Of a stretch of DNA of 64,000 nt, positions 62,245 through 64,000 are shown one piece after another; position 1 is the first letter of the stretch, and each line of letters starts with the position of its first letter. A model generated the notes under the pieces. It saw only the letters and a list, made by a program, of their open reading frames with translations. It made no database searches and was not told where the DNA came from. The position numbers and the translations under genes were made by a program. This DNA is from Thermotoga sp. Ku-13t (lineage in GTDB: Bacteria > Thermotogota > Thermotogae > Thermotogales > DSM-5069), in the NCBI RefSeq assembly GCF_011057685.1, contig NZ_LNFY01000009.1:181810-245809 (forward strand). Direction: 5' to 3'.

Positions 62245-63923
62245 ACCCCCAGTTTCTCTCGAACGGCTTTCACAATTTGTTCGACGGAGTAGGGAAATCC
62301 GTCGTATTTCAGAATCCTCTCCGGTGTGTCGATGCAGAAAGTCTGTTTTATCAAGTTTGCGAGCTGTCCTGTGGCGTTTTGCTCGATAAAGATGATCCTT
62401 CTGGCTTTCTCAAAGTACGTTCCTGCCACGGGTGGCACGGGATAGACCTGGGAAAAGTGAAGGTGAGCGATTCGAGGTTCGTTGAGGATCTTCAGAGCCT
62501 CCTCAACGACGAGATAGGTCGATCCCCAGCTCACGATGAGAGTTTCGTAGTCATCGGGACCAGAGAATTTTGGCGGAACGGATTCTTCGATTATTTTCTT
62601 CATCTTCCTGAGCCTTTTTTCTACCATCGTTCGTCTCACGAGAGCGCTCTCAGTGATGTGGCCGAATTCGTCGTGTTCGTCGCTGTCGACCCTCACCAGC
62701 CCTTCGCCGTAACCTGGGATGCCTCTCGGGGAAATACCATCTTCGGTGACTTCATATCTGCGATAGTTTGAATCCGTTTTGATGACGTATCTTTCCATCG
62801 GAACGCTTTTCAACTCATCGACCAAATAATAAGAGTCGAGCAGGTACTGATCCGTCAGAACGAACACAGGAATTTGAAATTTGTCCGCGATGTTGAAGGC
62901 CCGAGCCGTCAACTCGTAGGCTTCTTCTATGCTACCCGGTGCGTAAACCACGCGGGGAAATTCGCCGTGACCTGCATACAATACCAGATTGAGATCGGCC
63001 TGTTCGGTGCGAGTAGGAAGACCCGTGGCAGGTCCTGGCCTCTGACCCAGGTGAACCACGATAGGCGTTTCAATCATACCTGCCAGACTGATCGCTTCAC
63101 ACATGAGTGCGAAACCCCCACCTGATGTCGTCACCATTCCTCTGGCTCCTGCGTACCACGCGGCGATGGTCATGTTCGCAGCCGCGATCTCATCTTCCGC
63201 CTGTTCTACCAGTATTCCGTGCTCTCTGGCGAGTTTCGCGAGCTCGGTGAAGACAGCCGTGGAGGGCGACATGGGGTATGAGGAGACGAAGTTACAGCCA
63301 CCCGCCACGGCACCAAGTGCCACAGCGAGGGAACCATTCAAAAGTCTCTTGTCCTTGACCTCTTCACACTTTCTCAGTTCGAGCTTCAGTCCGAGTGATC
63401 TTCCGATCTCGTAACCCTTCAGCGCTGATGAAACATTGACATCGATCAGCTGCTTCGATTTTCCGGAGAAGTATTTTTCTATGTTCTTCGAGACGGCTTC
63501 CACATCGAGATTCATGATGCCGGCGAGCACCCCAATTGCGACAGAGTTCGCATAGATTTTGTTTCCAAAGCTTTCAGCGATCTTCGAAAACTCTACGACC
63601 ACATGGTTGGGTTCATCTCTGACGAACTTCTCTTCTCCGAGAACGATCGTTGAAGGGGTCATCCTCCATCTGTGCCTTTCGATGGCGTTCTCGTTCAGCA
63701 CCAGAAGCAGATCGACGCGGTCGATGTTGGCGTACACAGGTTTGCACGAAATCCTGAGTGTTGTGGAATTGTTACCCCCTCGAACGCGCGACATGTACTC
63801 TTTCGTCGCGAACACGTAAAGACCGGAGTCCTTGACGATCGCCGTAAGCACCTGTTCGACCGTCTGAATTCCCTGTCCCGCCGCACCACTTATGAGGACG
63901 CTGACTTCTTCGAGTGGTTGCAT
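62241..63923 (-). CDS. korA: 2-oxoacid:ferredoxin oxidoreductase gamma-alpha fusion subunit
   Basis: The 560-residue subunit fuses a gamma domain (about 1-190; [21 protein letters not shown]) to an alpha domain (about 195-560; [45 protein letters not shown]). This fused layout is the KorA/oxoacid type. With korB it forms a two-subunit enzyme; no delta ferredoxin subunit is encoded beside it in this window. The ATG is at 63923, behind GGGGGTGTAAAA. The bases 63924-64000 hold only its upstream region. Confidence 0.93.
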   Translation of the reverse strand: MQPLEEVSVLISGAAGQGIQTVEQVLTAIVKDSGLYVFATKEYMSRVRGGNNSTTLRISCKPVYANIDRVDLLLVLNENAIERHRWRMTPSTIVLGEEKFVRDEPNHVVVEFSKIAESFGNKIYANSVAIGVLAGIMNLDVEAVSKNIEKYFSGKSKQLIDVNVSSALKGYEIGRSLGLKLELRKCEEVKDKRLLNGSLAVALGAVAGGCNFVSSYPMSPSTAVFTELAKLAREHGILVEQAEDEIAAANMTIAAWYAGARGMVTTSGGGFALMCEAISLAGMIETPIVVHLGQRPGPATGLPTRTEQADLNLVLYAGHGEFPRVVYAPGSIEEAYELTARAFNIADKFQIPVFVLTDQYLLDSYYLVDELKSVPMERYVIKTDSNYRRYEVTEDGISPRGIPGYGEGLVRVDSDEHDEFGHITESALVRRTMVEKRLRKMKKIIEESVPPKFSGPDDYETLIVSWGSTYLVVEEALKILNEPRIAHLHFSQVYPVPPVAGTYFEKARRIIFIEQNATGQLANLIKQTFCIDTPERILKYDGFPYSVEQIVKAVREKLGV

Positions 63924-64000
63924 TTTTACACCCCCAGTATGTCTTAGGAAGATTCAATTTTATTTTAGCATTTAAGGTGAAATTAAAGTTATGCTCTTCG

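Overview
The window reads as a chromosomal segment of a thermophilic, anaerobic, flagellated member of the Thermotogales, most likely Pseudothermotoga or Thermotoga (genus assignment is inference). Support: a six-gene Rnf complex next to paired glgD/glgC, a fused peroxiredoxin-nitroreductase, a rubrerythrin - superoxide reductase - rubredoxin cluster, flavodiiron protein with its reductase, an NAD-dependent GH4 glycosidase, many GTG/TTG starts behind strong GGAGGTGA-type ribosome sites, and very tight overlapping operons.

Layout. 0.1-1.9 kb (-): a dCache sensor with HD-GYP output, split by a frameshift. 2.0-4.1 kb (+): tRNA-Ser(GGA), terminator, rimP, nusA, fur. 4.0-8.9 kb (-): comEC, apgM, a TPR protein with an apparent non-canonical start, ylqF/rbgA. 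9.0-20.2 kb (+): a gapless 11-kb run glgD-glgC-(tail-anchored protein)-(prepilin-like)-(radical SAM)-rnfCDGEAB-dprA-ackA, closed by a terminator. 20.2-28.2 kb (-): ferritin-VIT iron transporter, cytosolic BtuF-like protein, MFS transporter, aminotransferase, a lone half-ABC exporter, a secreted beta-helix protein, an N6-methyltransferase. 28.4-29.5 kb (+): ferritin-like cargo plus encapsulin. 29.5-30.5 kb (-): csaB-like pyruvyltransferase; 30.5-31.3 kb (+): metallo-beta-lactamase-fold protein. 31.3-41.6 kb (-): flagellar/motor operon (motE-like, fliK, flgD, flgE, flbD, motA, motB, fliL, fliM, fliY, a LolA-like secreted protein). 41.7-42.7 kb: Ppx/GppA-like gene running into tRNA-Arg(GCG), followed by tRNA-Ser(GCT). 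42.8-49.4 kb (-): GH4 glycosidase, GGDEF, degraded HD-GYP, an H-NOX chemoreceptor, tandem HD/HD-GYP. 49.6-54.4 kb (+): zwf, pgl, rbr-sor-rubredoxin, DUF438-hemerythrin-PAS. 54.4-57.4 kb (-): NADH:rubredoxin reductase, flavodiiron protein, phosphoesterase. 57.6-58.9 kb (+): membrane GGDEF. 58.9-63.9 kb (-): frameshifted B12-radical SAM gene, peroxiredoxin-nitroreductase, two-subunit 2-oxoacid:ferredoxin oxidoreductase.

Themes. Oxygen defence and oxygen sensing dominate 46-61 kb: a complete superoxide, peroxide and O2 reduction chain, zwf/pgl for NADPH, and an H-NOX chemoreceptor whose haem-pocket residues match the O2-binding type. Iron handling pairs an encapsulin ferritin compartment with a divergent ferritin-VIT transporter. 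Ferredoxin energy metabolism (2-oxoacid oxidoreductase, Rnf, acetate kinase) is represented, with an unusually short RnfB. Five cyclic-di-GMP genes occur, two of them damaged. No insertion sequences, prophage genes, rRNA or CRISPR arrays were seen. No gene-free stretch exceeds 300 bases.
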